The position numbers were made by a program, and so were the translations under genes. 53,248 bases of DNA from the NCBI GenBank assembly GCA_034506175.1, contig JAPDQB010000045.1, forward strand, positions 1-53,248. Reading direction: 5' to 3'. Below, piece by piece: positions 16,388-25,312 of the stretch. The notes under the pieces were generated by a model, which was not told where the DNA came from, made no database searches, and saw only the letters and a list, made by a program, of their open reading frames with translations. The DNA comes from a candidate division KSB1 bacterium. Its GTDB lineage: Bacteria; Zhuqueibacterota; Zhuqueibacteria; Zhuqueibacterales; Zhuqueibacteraceae. Numbering within the stretch: the first letter of the stretch is position 1; each line of letters begins with the position of its first letter.

Positions 16388-16660
16388 ATGGCACAAGTGC
16401 GAAAAGAAACCAGAAGCCGCGGTCTTGTCGTGATCGACGCCGAAGAATGCAAAGGCTGCGGCCTCTGCGTTGAAGTATGTCCGCCCACGGTGCTGAAAAT
16501 TTCCGAAGCGCTCAATCGCATGGGTTATCACCCGGCGCAATATATCGGCGTGGCGTGCACGGGCTGCGGCGTGTGTTTTTATGTCTGCCCGGAGCCGGCG
16601 GCGATTACGGTGTACAAAAGGCTGGAGTCAAAAATTTCCGTGGCGGAAGCAGCGGTGTGA
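16388..16660 (+). CDS. vorC: 2x[4Fe-4S] ferredoxin subunit of a 2-oxoacid oxidoreductase
   Basis: 90 residues with two clusters: CKGCGLCVEVCPP and CTGCGVCFYVCPEP. It precedes the alpha and fused beta-gamma subunits on the same strand, the usual delta-alpha-beta order of VOR/KOR-type enzymes, and would carry electrons from the TPP site to free ferredoxin. A ggaaggtgcaaca site precedes the ATG. About 0.5 kb with an antisense gene and a gene fragment separates it from the alpha subunit, probably a later insertion. Confidence 0.85.
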   Translation: MAQVRKETRSRGLVVIDAEECKGCGLCVEVCPPTVLKISEALNRMGYHPAQYIGVACTGCGVCFYVCPEPAAITVYKRLESKISVAEAAV

Positions 16661-16665
16661 ATGAA

Positions 16666-16735
16666 TTATTTGATGAAGCAACCGGCGAGAATGGTGATAA
16701 TTGTAGTAGCCCGGAAAAAGAACATCCGTCGTTCC
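16666..16735 (-). pseudogene. 3' fragment of a coiled-coil membrane protein gene
   Basis: On the minus strand this reads FFFRATTIITILAGCFIK and stop, matching the last residues (MFIFWSTTIITMVAGYLLK) of the intact gene at 16761-17123. The DNA similarity also covers flanking bases, since agcggtgtga and gcggcggtgtga stand at equivalent places. A local duplication has therefore left a stub with no start codon. Confidence 0.7.
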
Positions 16736-16760
16736 ATTACGAAGCGGCGGTGTGAAAAGA

Positions 16761-17123
16761 CTATTTGAGCAGGTAACCCGCGACCATGGTGATAATTGTG
16801 GTTGACCAGAAGATGAACATCCATTTGATAAGATTGGCGCGTAACTCGGCGTTTTTTTTGTCGGTTTCACCACGGAGTCGTTCTTCGACTCGCACAATTT
16901 CACCACGCACCCGCTCCTCGCTTCGCTCAATCTGGCTTGCAAGCAGTTCACGGTTATGCGTGAGTTCTTGTTGAAATTTTTCATAAGTGCGGCCGTTTAG
17001 ACGTTCCATCGCCTCCACCTGCGTGGTGTTAATTGGGTTGAGGATGGAAACGAATTCCTGAACGCCCTCTTCGCCGAGTTTGTCGCGAAGATTTTTTGAA
17101 ATGTTAATTGCGATTGTCGCCAT
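16761..17123 (-). CDS. coiled-coil protein with C-terminal membrane helix
   Basis: 120 residues. A soluble N-terminal part starts MATIAINISKNLRDKLGEEG, then comes a charged, heptad-like stretch rich in E, R and Q (about residues 45-95), then a C-terminal helix (FIFWSTTIITMVAGYLL). This looks like the LA_3696/DUF1640-like group of small coiled-coil membrane proteins, but the match is from memory only. It is antisense to the VOR operon and has a decayed tail duplicate right downstream, so the region is prone to rearrangement. Confidence 0.7.
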   Translation of the reverse strand: MATIAINISKNLRDKLGEEGVQEFVSILNPINTTQVEAMERLNGRTYEKFQQELTHNRELLASQIERSEERVRGEIVRVEERLRGETDKKNAELRANLIKWMFIFWSTTIITMVAGYLLK

Positions 17124-17222
17124 AGTACTCTCGAAAGTTTAGGATAATATAATGCGGTAAGACGATCTTTGCAAGCGAATTTCTTGAGTTTTTTTGAAAA
17201 TTCCCATGAGCACAAAACAGTT

Positions 17223-18290
17223 ATGAACCAACAACTGATCAAAGGCAATGAAGCCGTCGTGAAAGCGGCGCTGCTCGCCGGCTGCCGCGCGTACTTCGGT
17301 TATCCGATCACGCCGGCGAGCGAGATCGCCGAATCCGCCGCGGAATATTTTCCGAAAATTGGCGGCATCTTTTTGCAAGCGGAAAGCGAAGTCGCTTCGA
17401 TCAACATGCTTTACGGCGCGGCCTCAGCCGGCATGCGCGCCATGACCGCCTCTTCGAGCCCCGGCATTTCATTGATGCAGGAAGGTCTTTCGTACATGGC
17501 CGGCGCGGAACTGCCGGGAGTTGTTGTTGATATCATGCGCGGTGGGCCCGGCCTTGGCAACATCGCGCCGGAGCAGGCGGATTATTTTCAAATCGTCAAA
17601 GGCGGCGGTCACGGCAATTACCGCGTCATCGCGCTCGCGCCCAACAGCGCCCAGGAAATGTGTGATCTCACGATCCTCGCGTTTGACTTGGCGGACAAGT
17701 ATCGCAACCCGGCCATCGTTTTGGCCGATGGTTTCATCGGGCAAATGATGGAACCGGTAAATTTTCCCGAGCCGGTTTCCAGGCTGCCGCAAAAAAAATG
17801 GGCGGTGATGGGCACGCCGGAGACGCGCGATAATTTGATCTCCTCGATTGAGTTGGTTCCCGAAGCGCTGGAGGCACACGTTCATCATTTGCAAGCCAAA
17901 TACGAAACAATTGCGAAGAACGAAGTTCGTTATGAAGGCTACCGCCTGGATGATGCTGAGATCGTCACGATCGGCTATGGCATTGTCGCGCGGCTTTTGC
18001 GCACCGCGGTCGATATGGCGCGGGCGCGCGATATTCCCGTCGGCTTGCTGCGGCCGGTCACGTTGTGGCCTTTTCCCAGCCAAAAGATCGGCGAACTGGC
18101 GGATCAAGCCTATGGCTTTTTGGTTTGCGAGCTGAGCACCGGCCAGATGGTGGAAGACGTCCGTCTGGCGGTTCGCGACTGGGTGCCGGTGGAATTTTAC
18201 GGCCGCGCCGGCGGCGTCGTGCCCAGCTCAGAAGAATTGTTCCAGCAGATCGTGGAGTTTTGGAATAAAGTTGATGGTATGGATGTTTGA
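17223..18290 (+). CDS. vorB: 2-oxoacid:ferredoxin oxidoreductase alpha subunit (VOR-type)
   Basis: Pyrimidine-binding and C-terminal domains of a TPP-dependent oxidoreductase, 355 residues. Begins MNQQLIKGNEAVVKAALLAG with YFGYPITPASEIAE, the signature of this subunit, and includes ASSSPGISLMQEGLSYM. The context (leucine dehydrogenase 3 kb downstream, Ptb-Buk farther on) favours branched-chain 2-oxoacids such as 2-oxoisovalerate over 2-oxoglutarate, for which a separate korABCD set exists at 30.3 kb. ATG at 17223 matches family starts. The stop codon is the first base group of a TGATGC repeat. Confidence 0.85.
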   Translation: MNQQLIKGNEAVVKAALLAGCRAYFGYPITPASEIAESAAEYFPKIGGIFLQAESEVASINMLYGAASAGMRAMTASSSPGISLMQEGLSYMAGAELPGVVVDIMRGGPGLGNIAPEQADYFQIVKGGGHGNYRVIALAPNSAQEMCDLTILAFDLADKYRNPAIVLADGFIGQMMEPVNFPEPVSRLPQKKWAVMGTPETRDNLISSIELVPEALEAHVHHLQAKYETIAKNEVRYEGYRLDDAEIVTIGYGIVARLLRTAVDMARARDIPVGLLRPVTLWPFPSQKIGELADQAYGFLVCELSTGQMVEDVRLAVRDWVPVEFYGRAGGVVPSSEELFQQIVEFWNKVDGMDV

Positions 18291-18405
18291 TGCTCGATGC
18301 TGGTTGCGGGATGGTGTTTGAGGCAACAAAGCAGCACCAAGTAGCAGGCTGCAAGCTATGAGCTGCAAGCAATAAGTCACAAGCCACGAGCATCAAGCAT
18401 CAAGA
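18287..18405. repeat. GATGCTGG/CAAGCATC repeat inside the VOR operon
   Basis: Left arm ttgatgctcgatgctgg begins in the alpha-subunit stop codon. Right words cacgagcatcaagcatcaag (18385-18404) are complementary. The middle is filled with gcaagc-type variants. Sister copies follow leucine dehydrogenase (22264) and the DJ-1/PfpI gene (45502). Confidence 0.6.
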
Positions 18406-18417
18406 AAGGAGGCTTGT

Positions 18418-18624
18418 ATGACCATCATTGAAAAAGAACTCTTCCCCGATTATGAATGGGAATTGGATGTTTGCTGTGCCCGCTGTGGCTCAACGCATTA
18501 TTTGATTGTTGATGAAGAAAGCGAAGAGATTTACTGCGGGCCATGTTTGGATTTTCTTCGCCGCCACCCAGCTTCGCCGCCGGCAGCTTTGGGAATTGAT
18601 GACGACGATGATTTTCCTTGGTAA
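18418..18624 (+). CDS. small zinc-ribbon-like protein in the VOR operon
   Basis: 68 residues with two Cys pairs, CCARCG near residue 20 and YCGPCL near residue 40, spaced like a zinc ribbon, and an acidic tail ending DDDDDFPW. A strong gaaaggaggcttgt site supports real translation. It lies between the alpha and beta-gamma genes, so it may be an assembly or regulatory partner of the enzyme. I do not recognise a named family. Confidence 0.7.
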   Translation: MTIIEKELFPDYEWELDVCCARCGSTHYLIVDEESEEIYCGPCLDFLRRHPASPPAALGIDDDDDFPW

Positions 18625-18710
18625 TTCTTTCTCACGCTCTTACTCTTGCGCGCTTTTAAAATTACGCGAGATGAGTAAGAGTAAGAGCAGGAGTCAAAAC
18701 GGAGCAAATC

Positions 18711-20147
18711 ATGGAAGCAACAATTCTGCGACGCCCGGAATCCTTGTACGAAGTTTTTGTCCGCAAGCCCGGCGTCGATAAATCATCGACGCATTACTGC
18801 CCCGGCTGCGGCCACGGCGTGATTCACAAGCTGATTGCGGAAGCGATGGACGATTTCGGCATCCGTGATCGCACCGTATTCGTCTCGCCGGTCGGCTGTG
18901 CGGTGTTTGCTTATTATTACATGAAATGCGGAAATATTCAGGCGGCGCATGGCCGCGCGCCGGCGGTGGCGACGGGTGTCAAGCGCTCGCTGCCGCATAG
19001 CATCGTCATCAGCTATCAGGGCGACGGCGATCTTGCGGCCATCGGCGGCAACGAAATTTTGCACGCCGCCAACCGCGGGGAAAACATCTCGGTGATTTTC
19101 GTCAACAACGCGATTTACGGCATGACCGGCGGCCAGATGGCTCCCACGACTTTGTTAGGCATGAAAACCACGACCACCCCCTACGGCCGCACCCTGACGA
19201 ATGAAGGTTACCCCATACGTATTTGCGAATTGCTCTCTACTCTCGAAGCGCCGGCCTACATCGAGCGCGTCGCCATCACCGATGCGAAGAATGTGATGAG
19301 CGCGCGCAAAGCCATTCGCAAAGCCATTCAGTATCAGATCGAAGGCCGCGGTTTTACGCTCGTCGAGCTGCTTTCGACCTGCCCGACTGGCTGGAAACTT
19401 TCCCCGACCGCCTCAAAAAAATGGTTGATCGAAAACATGCTGCCGGTGTTTCCGCTCGGCGTTTATAAGGACAAAAAAGAAGGGATCGCGTCTATGCCGC
19501 CATCTAACGGCGTCGCGCCGAATGCGGAAACGATTCGCCGGCTGCTCGACCTTCCCAACGAGAAAACCGATGGCCGGCAAAAAGCAAATGCCGGCCTGGG
19601 CCAACTGAATCCGCGCTTAAAACTCGCCGGCTTTGGCGGCCAGGGCATTCTGTTCATGGGCGTGGCCTTGGCCGAGGCGGGCATGCGTGCCGGACGGCAG
19701 GTGAGCTGGCTGCCGAGCTACGGCCCGGAAATGCGCGGCGGCACAGCGAATTGTCACGTCATCATTTCGGACAAACCGATTGGCTCGCCGCTGGTTTCCG
19801 AAACCGACGTGCTGGTGGCGATGAACCGGCCCTCGCTCGAAAAATTTCAATCCGAGGTGCGGCCCGGCGGCATGATTCTTTATGATAGCTCGCTGATTTC
19901 CGGCGTGGTGTTGCGCGAGGAAGTGAAGGCTTATGCGGTGCCGGCGACGAAGATTGCCGATCAACTTGGCAATGCCAAAGTCGCCAACGTGGTGATGCTG
20001 GGCGCGTATCTTGCGCTTTCCGATTTGCTGCCGGACAGCGTGATGCTCGCGGCGATCAATGAAAAAGCGATTTCGCGCCCCGGTTTGGCGGAATTTAATA
20101 CCAAAGCCTTTTTTGCCGGAAAGAACTTCGTCTTGAAAGGAAATTAA
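18711..20147 (+). CDS. vorA: 2-oxoacid:ferredoxin oxidoreductase, fused beta-gamma subunit
   Basis: 478 residues combining two subunits. The beta part (1-290) binds TPP-Mg, with HYCPGCGHGV, the GDGDLAAIGGNEI motif and NNAIYGMTGGQ. A linker of about 35 residues leads to a gamma part (about 302-478) with LAGFGGQGILFMGVALAEAG and GPEMRGGTANCHVI. Elsewhere in the window the KOR beta and gamma chains are separate genes. The role is oxidative decarboxylation of a 2-oxoacid to acyl-CoA with reduction of ferredoxin, or the reverse. Its start follows gagcaaatc, a weak site. Confidence 0.88.
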   Translation: MEATILRRPESLYEVFVRKPGVDKSSTHYCPGCGHGVIHKLIAEAMDDFGIRDRTVFVSPVGCAVFAYYYMKCGNIQAAHGRAPAVATGVKRSLPHSIVISYQGDGDLAAIGGNEILHAANRGENISVIFVNNAIYGMTGGQMAPTTLLGMKTTTTPYGRTLTNEGYPIRICELLSTLEAPAYIERVAITDAKNVMSARKAIRKAIQYQIEGRGFTLVELLSTCPTGWKLSPTASKKWLIENMLPVFPLGVYKDKKEGIASMPPSNGVAPNAETIRRLLDLPNEKTDGRQKANAGLGQLNPRLKLAGFGGQGILFMGVALAEAGMRAGRQVSWLPSYGPEMRGGTANCHVIISDKPIGSPLVSETDVLVAMNRPSLEKFQSEVRPGGMILYDSSLISGVVLREEVKAYAVPATKIADQLGNAKVANVVMLGAYLALSDLLPDSVMLAAINEKAISRPGLAEFNTKAFFAGKNFVLKGN

Positions 20148-20148
20148 C

Positions 20149-20841
20149 ATGTCAAGAAAAATATTAAAATCCGCCATATTTTTGAACGGAGTGCTTTTGG
20201 CATGGTCAATCGCTATTTATGCAAAGCCATTGGAAAAACGCTCGCGAATTGAGCTCAGGATGGGCGCATGGAAGCAATCCGGAGAAAGCCGACAAGGAAC
20301 GTTTGTCACTCCTTATCTGTTGGAGACCAGTGTCGAGAGTAATGTGCCTGTCATTGCACTGAGCTATGGATATTGGTTGCAAGAGAACTTATTCGTCAAT
20401 TTCACGCTGGCGGTTCTTGCCGGCCAAGCAACTGCTCGCGCCGGACTTGGAACCAGTGCCCAAGCGTGGTCACTTGGCGTTTCTCAGCATGCGGTTGGTG
20501 TTCTTCCCATATTGCTGGGCATGCGGTACTACGTGCCAAAACCCGCGCTGGAAACTTCAGTCAGGCCTTATTTGGAACTTGCTGCCGGACCCTGCTTCGG
20601 TTTTGAAGCCAAAAACGAAGTCGGCCGACAAATTGTTCAGCAGTCGCGGACAATGAGCGCATGGGGAAGTCATTTCGGCGGTGGCTTGGACGTTCAGGTG
20701 GGACGCAATTTCATGTTGGGCGCTTACGCCGGATATAATTTCCAGACGGATTTTTCGGAGCCATTGGGCGGCAGAGAGAATTACAGCGGGCCTGAACTCG
20801 GTGTCGGAATCAGTTTGCTGTTTGGAAAAGGCATTGAATAA
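20149..20841 (+). CDS. predicted outer-membrane beta-barrel protein
   Basis: 230 residues with an N-terminal hydrophobic signal (LKSAIFLNGVLLAWSIAIYA) followed by alternating aromatic and polar strands such as IALSYGYWLQENLFVNFTLAV and LGAYAGYNFQ, ending in a short strand GVGISLLFG. This fits a small OmpA/OmpW-like eight-stranded barrel. It starts one base after the VOR stop codon and so may be cotranscribed. No specific function can be assigned. Confidence 0.65.
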   Translation: MSRKILKSAIFLNGVLLAWSIAIYAKPLEKRSRIELRMGAWKQSGESRQGTFVTPYLLETSVESNVPVIALSYGYWLQENLFVNFTLAVLAGQATARAGLGTSAQAWSLGVSQHAVGVLPILLGMRYYVPKPALETSVRPYLELAAGPCFGFEAKNEVGRQIVQQSRTMSAWGSHFGGGLDVQVGRNFMLGAYAGYNFQTDFSEPLGGRENYSGPELGVGISLLFGKGIE

Positions 20842-20928
20842 TATGGGAACCCCAAGATGCGCAACGCTCCCGCGTTTTCAAATGCCGCCTGATAAAACCT
20901 GATCGCAATGAGAACAGGAGATGCCATC

Positions 20929-21126
20929 ATGACGCTCAATTTCTCTTCAGAAGAGCTGGCGCTGTTGCAGCGCATCGTGCAGCAATATTACATGAATCTT
21001 CGCGCCGAAATCTACCACACCGACTCTTCGATTTTCAAAGATGCGTTAAAAGCTGAGGAAGCGCAGATTCAACGCCTGCTGGAAAAATTTGAACAGAACT
21101 CAATCGAACAAGTTGTCACGTCTTGA
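20929..21126 (+). CDS. small helical protein, unknown
   Basis: 65 residues beginning MTLNFSSEELALLQRIVQQY, predicted mostly helical with a leucine-rich C-terminal helix (AEEAQIQRLLEKFEQ). The ATG at 20929 has caggagatgcc upstream, whereas the in-frame ATG at 20908 has none. It sits directly upstream of leucine dehydrogenase and is probably cotranscribed. No family recognised. Confidence 0.6.
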   Translation: MTLNFSSEELALLQRIVQQYYMNLRAEIYHTDSSIFKDALKAEEAQIQRLLEKFEQNSIEQVVTS

Positions 21127-21152
21127 ATTTTTTTTCGGAAAGGAGAAATGCG

Positions 21153-22262
21153 ATGAAGACATTCACTGCCATGCGCGAATACAATCACGAAGAAGTGATC
21201 TTCTGCCAGGATCGCGATTCCGGCCTGCGCGCGATCATTGCGATTCACGACACCACGCTGGGGCCGGCGCTGGGCGGCACGAGAATGTGGCCATACAAAT
21301 CCGAAGACGAGGCGCTGGAAGATGTGCTGCGGCTTTCGCGCGGGATGACGTACAAATCCGCGGCCGCCGGCCTGAATTTGGGCGGCGGCAAAGCCGTGAT
21401 CATCGGCGATCCGCAGCGCGACAAGAATGAAGTTTTATTCCGCGCCTTTGGCCGTTTTGTGCACGGACTTAATGGCCGGTTCATTACCGGTGAAGACGTC
21501 GGCACCGAAGTCAACGACATGGTGTGGGTCAAAATGGAAACGCCGTGGGTGCTCGGCATTCCCGAAATCATCGGCGGCAGCGGCGATCCCTCCCCGGTCA
21601 CCGCGCGCGGCGTTTACTTCGGTCTCAAAGCCTGTTGCGAAGCGGTCTTTGACACCAGCTCCCTACGCGGCCGCAACGTGGCGATTCAAGGTGTTGGCCA
21701 CGTCGGCTTTTATCTCGCCGAATTTTTGCACAAGGAAGGCGCCAAGCTTTTTGTCAGCGACATTCATAAAAACCGTGTCCAGCGCTGTGTTGAAGCCTTT
21801 GGCGCCACCGCCGTCGATCCCGAAAAAATTTATGACAGCGATGCCGAAATCTTTGCGCCGTGCGCCCTCGGCGCCATCATCAACGATGAAACCATTCACC
21901 GCTTGAAATGCAAAATCATCGCCGGCGGCGCCAACAACCAGCTCGCCGATGAGATCAAGCACGGCCGCATGTTGATGGAAAAGCGCATTCTTTACGCGCC
22001 GGACTACGTGATCAACGCCGGCGGCCTGATCAATGTTGCCAACGAGCTGGAAGGCTATCATCGCGAGAAAGCGCTCAAAGAAGCCGAAGGCATTTACAGC
22101 ACGCTCAAGAAGATCATCGAAATCGCCCGCCAGGAAAACATCCCGACCGGCGAGGCCTCCAATCGTTTTGCCGAGCGCCGCATCGAGCAAGTGGCCAAAC
22201 TCAAACGCATGCACGTTCTCAGCATGCCGCGCCAGATTCGCGGCGAGCGGTATGCGTGGTGA
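21153..22262 (+). CDS. bcd: leucine/branched-chain amino acid dehydrogenase
   Basis: 369-residue Glu/Leu/Phe/Val dehydrogenase family member of the leucine dehydrogenase type. Motifs: GPALGGTRMWPY, substrate-binding LNLGGGKAVIIGDP with the catalytic lysine region, and Rossmann VAIQGVGHVGFYLAEFL. It produces branched-chain 2-oxoacids, the expected substrates of the VOR encoded just upstream. ATG at 21153 follows cggaaaggagaaatgcg, a clear ribosome-binding site. The stop codon adjoins a GATGCTGG repeat. Confidence 0.9.
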   Translation: MKTFTAMREYNHEEVIFCQDRDSGLRAIIAIHDTTLGPALGGTRMWPYKSEDEALEDVLRLSRGMTYKSAAAGLNLGGGKAVIIGDPQRDKNEVLFRAFGRFVHGLNGRFITGEDVGTEVNDMVWVKMETPWVLGIPEIIGGSGDPSPVTARGVYFGLKACCEAVFDTSSLRGRNVAIQGVGHVGFYLAEFLHKEGAKLFVSDIHKNRVQRCVEAFGATAVDPEKIYDSDAEIFAPCALGAIINDETIHRLKCKIIAGGANNQLADEIKHGRMLMEKRILYAPDYVINAGGLINVANELEGYHREKALKEAEGIYSTLKKIIEIARQENIPTGEASNRFAERRIEQVAKLKRMHVLSMPRQIRGERYAW

Positions 22263-22263
22263 A

Positions 22264-22325
22264 CTTGATGCTGGATGCTGGTCGTTTGATGAGATTGATG
22301 ATTTATCAGCATCGAGCATCCATTG
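22264..22325. repeat. GATGCTGG inverted repeat after leucine dehydrogenase
   Basis: Left cttgatgctggatgctgg (22264-22281) and right atcagcatcgagcatcca (22305-22322) are imperfectly complementary with a 23-nt centre. It starts one base after the stop codon. There is no T tract. Confidence 0.6.
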
Positions 22326-22356
22326 AACAGAATCCATTTCATAAACGAGCATAATC

Positions 22357-24615
22357 ATGATCTCCAAAGAATCCGCCCTGCGCTATCACAGTGAAGGGCG
22401 AAAAGGCAAAATAGAAGTCATTTCCACCAAACCCTGCGCGACGCAAACGGATCTTTCGTTGGCCTACACGCCGGGCGTGGCCGAACCCTGCCGGGAGATT
22501 CATCAATCACCGGACAAAATTTGGGAGTATACTTCCCGCGGCAATCTGGTGGCGGTGGTTTCCAACGGCACCGCCGTGCTGGGCCTTGGCGACATCGGCG
22601 CCGGCGCCGGCAAGCCGGTGATGGAAGGCAAGGGTGTGCTCTTCAAACGCTTCGCCGACATCGACGTGTTTGACATCGAGCTGAATTCGCATGATCCGGA
22701 TGAAATCATCAAAGCCGTGCAGTTGATGGAACCGACGTTTGGCGGCATCAATCTCGAAGACATTAAGGCGCCGGAATGCTTTTACATTGAAGAGACATTG
22801 AAGAAGACGATGAAAATCCCGGTTTTTCACGATGACCAGCACGGCACCGCCATCATCTCCGGGGCGGCGCTGCTCAATGCGCTGGAAATCGTCGGCAAGG
22901 ACATTCGCAAAGTGAAAGTCGTCTTCAACGGCGCGGGCGCTTCGGGAATCGCCTGTGCCAATTATTATTTGAGCCTCGGCGTTGAGCGGCGCAATTTAAT
23001 TTTGTGCGATACCAAAGGCGTGGTTTATGCCGGCCGCAAAGAAGGCATGAATCCTTACAAAGCCAGGCTCGCTGCCGAAACCAAAGCGCGCACGTTAGCC
23101 GAAGCCGTCGAGGGCGCGGATGTATTCGTTGGTCTCTCCGGACCAAATATTTTCACGAAAGAGATGGTCAAATCGATGGCAAAGGATCCGATCATTTTTG
23201 CGATGGCGAATCCCGATCCTGAAATTACGTATGAAGATGCCACGTCCGTGCGCAGCGATTTGATCATGGCCACCGGCCGCTCGGATTATCCCAATCAAGT
23301 CAACAACGTCCTCGGCTTTCCGTTTATCTTTCGCGGCGCGCTGGATGTGCGGGCGACCGCGATTAACGAGGAGATGAAGCACGCCGCAACGCGCGCGTTG
23401 GCTGATCTTGCCAGGGAACCCGTGCCGTATTCGGTGATCAAAGCTTATCGCCTGCACAGTCTCAAATTTGGCCGCGAGTACATCATTCCAAAACCGTTCG
23501 ACCCGCGCGTGTTGCTGTGGGTGGCGCCGGCGGTGGCGAAAGCGGCGATGGACACGGGAGTGGCGCAGAAAAAAATAGATCTCGCCAAGTATCGCGAAGA
23601 ATTGGAAGGCCGCCTCGGCGTTGCGCGAAAATTCATGCGCGTGATGATCAACAAAGCCAAAGATCAGCCGAAACGGATCGTTTATCCGGAAGGCGATACC
23701 CCGGCCGTGCTGAAAGCGTGCGAAATGATTCTCGATGAAGGCATCGCGCATCCGATTTTGCTGGGCGACGAAAAAGCCATTCACCAGCAAATCGAAGAGA
23801 TGCGCCTGCGCTTGTGCGGCGGCGTGGAAATGATCAATCCCGCCGTCTCGGCGAAGCTGCCTTTGTATATTGAAAAATTTTACGAGCTGCGAAAACGCAA
23901 AGGTGTAACGCTCCGCGACGCCGAAGAGTTGATGCGCCATCGCCATTATTTTGGCCCGATGATGGTCCATCTCGGCGAAGCCGATGGTTTGGTTGCCGGC
24001 CTCACCAAGCATTATCCCGAAACCCTGCGTCCCGCCTTGCAGATTATCAAGCTGCGTGAAGGTGTTTCAAAAGTGGCGGGATTGTACGCCATGGTGTTCA
24101 AAGAAGGCGTGTATTTTATCGCCGATGCCACAGTAAACATCGAACCGTCCGCCGAAGAATTGGCTGAAATCGCCATGCTCGCGGCGCAAACGGCGCGGCG
24201 TTTCAACGTCGAGCCGCGCGTGGCGCTGCTCTCGTTTTCGAATTTCGGCAGCGTCAAACATCCACTGGCGGAAAAAGTGCAGCAAGCGTTGGCGATTTTG
24301 CGCCACAAGGCGGTTGATTTCGTCGTTGACGGCGAAATGCAGGCAGATACCGCGGTCGTGCCGGAAATCGTCGACGAGTTTTATCCGTTCTGCCGGTTGA
24401 AAGGCGGCGCCAACGTGCTGATCTTTCCGGATCTGATCAGCGGCAATGTGGCTTACAAACTTTTGCAGCGCCTCGGCCACGCCGAAGCCATCGGCCCGAT
24501 TCTCATGGGCATGAAAAAGCCGGTGCACGTCTTGCAAATCGGCAGCATGAACGAGACGGATGTTGTGAACATGACGGCGCTTGCTGTCGTCGAGGCGCAA
24601 ATGAGTGAAAAATGA
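22357..24615 (+). CDS. maeB: NADP-type malic enzyme fused to phosphotransacetylase-like domain
   Basis: 752 residues. The malic enzyme part (1-420) has LAYTPGVAEPCREI, FHDDQHGTAIIS and the Rossmann GAGASGIACANYYL. A phosphotransacetylase-like part (430-752) follows from KRIVYPEGDTPAVLKACE to the end. This is the usual MaeB architecture, in which the second domain senses acetyl-CoA rather than catalyses. It interconverts malate and pyruvate plus CO2. The stop overlaps the next ATG. Confidence 0.93.
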   Translation: MISKESALRYHSEGRKGKIEVISTKPCATQTDLSLAYTPGVAEPCREIHQSPDKIWEYTSRGNLVAVVSNGTAVLGLGDIGAGAGKPVMEGKGVLFKRFADIDVFDIELNSHDPDEIIKAVQLMEPTFGGINLEDIKAPECFYIEETLKKTMKIPVFHDDQHGTAIISGAALLNALEIVGKDIRKVKVVFNGAGASGIACANYYLSLGVERRNLILCDTKGVVYAGRKEGMNPYKARLAAETKARTLAEAVEGADVFVGLSGPNIFTKEMVKSMAKDPIIFAMANPDPEITYEDATSVRSDLIMATGRSDYPNQVNNVLGFPFIFRGALDVRATAINEEMKHAATRALADLAREPVPYSVIKAYRLHSLKFGREYIIPKPFDPRVLLWVAPAVAKAAMDTGVAQKKIDLAKYREELEGRLGVARKFMRVMINKAKDQPKRIVYPEGDTPAVLKACEMILDEGIAHPILLGDEKAIHQQIEEMRLRLCGGVEMINPAVSAKLPLYIEKFYELRKRKGVTLRDAEELMRHRHYFGPMMVHLGEADGLVAGLTKHYPETLRPALQIIKLREGVSKVAGLYAMVFKEGVYFIADATVNIEPSAEELAEIAMLAAQTARRFNVEPRVALLSFSNFGSVKHPLAEKVQQALAILRHKAVDFVVDGEMQADTAVVPEIVDEFYPFCRLKGGANVLIFPDLISGNVAYKLLQRLGHAEAIGPILMGMKKPVHVLQIGSMNETDVVNMTALAVVEAQMSEK

Positions 24616-24992
24616 TGCTTCGCTATACTTTCGCTTGGATTCTTCTGGTTGTCGCCGCGATCATCAATGGCTTCGTCCGTGAGGGCGTTTACAAGAACCA
24701 TCTCGGCGAATTGCGCGCGCATCAAGTTTCCACTCTCACGGCGATCATATTTTTTGGCGCGATTGTTTGGGGATTGAGCCGCGTGTGGCCGTTGCGCTCA
24801 ACCGGCGAGGCTTGGAAAGTGGGCTTCATCTGGCTGGCGCTGACCATGGCCTTTGAATTTCTGTTCGGGCATTTCGTGGCGGGGCATCCGTGGAGCAAGC
24901 TGCTGGATGATTACAACATTTTGGAAGGCCGGGTCTGGCTGCTCATTTTGATCTGGGTGACAATCGCGCCTTATGTTTTTCATAAATTATAA
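24612..24992 (+). CDS. small integral membrane protein, unknown
   Basis: 126 residues with about four helices (FAWILLVVAAIINGFV, TLTAIIFFGAIVWGL, FIWLALTMAFEFLFGHFV, VWLLILIWVTIAPYVF). It starts inside the maeB stop (ATGATG), which argues for translational coupling. No motif suggests a function. Confidence 0.7.
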   Translation: MMLRYTFAWILLVVAAIINGFVREGVYKNHLGELRAHQVSTLTAIIFFGAIVWGLSRVWPLRSTGEAWKVGFIWLALTMAFEFLFGHFVAGHPWSKLLDDYNILEGRVWLLILIWVTIAPYVFHKL

Positions 24993-25312
24993 AATTGTTC
25001 AATTTGAAATCATATTTTCTTTCCGTTTCGACAATTCGCCTGCCAATCAAAATTTATTTCGCTTGGTGATTTCGCAATTATTGTTCCAAGCCTCAATAAG
25101 CTCACTTGGCTCCGATCAGCTTAATAAATTTGCAAGACTGCGAAAACTCGCTTTCCAATTCTTAATTTCAAGAATTATAACGCCACCGCCATCAATTTAT
25201 CCTCCCCAAATTCAGCGAAAACAGCGCAAAAAGATTGGCGCATGGGGCATGGGACTTGCCTATTGAATGAATGGAATAACGCAGCTTTTTTGACCTGGAA
25301 GGAGATTTTTCC
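24993..25312. other. 320-nt gap without a recognisable gene
   Basis: Rather AT-rich near its start. No gene, repeat of the families above, or convincing terminator is seen. It ends in ggaaggagatttttcc, the ribosome-binding site of the next gene, so a promoter for the HybA/HybB-like pair should lie here. Confidence 0.4.
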
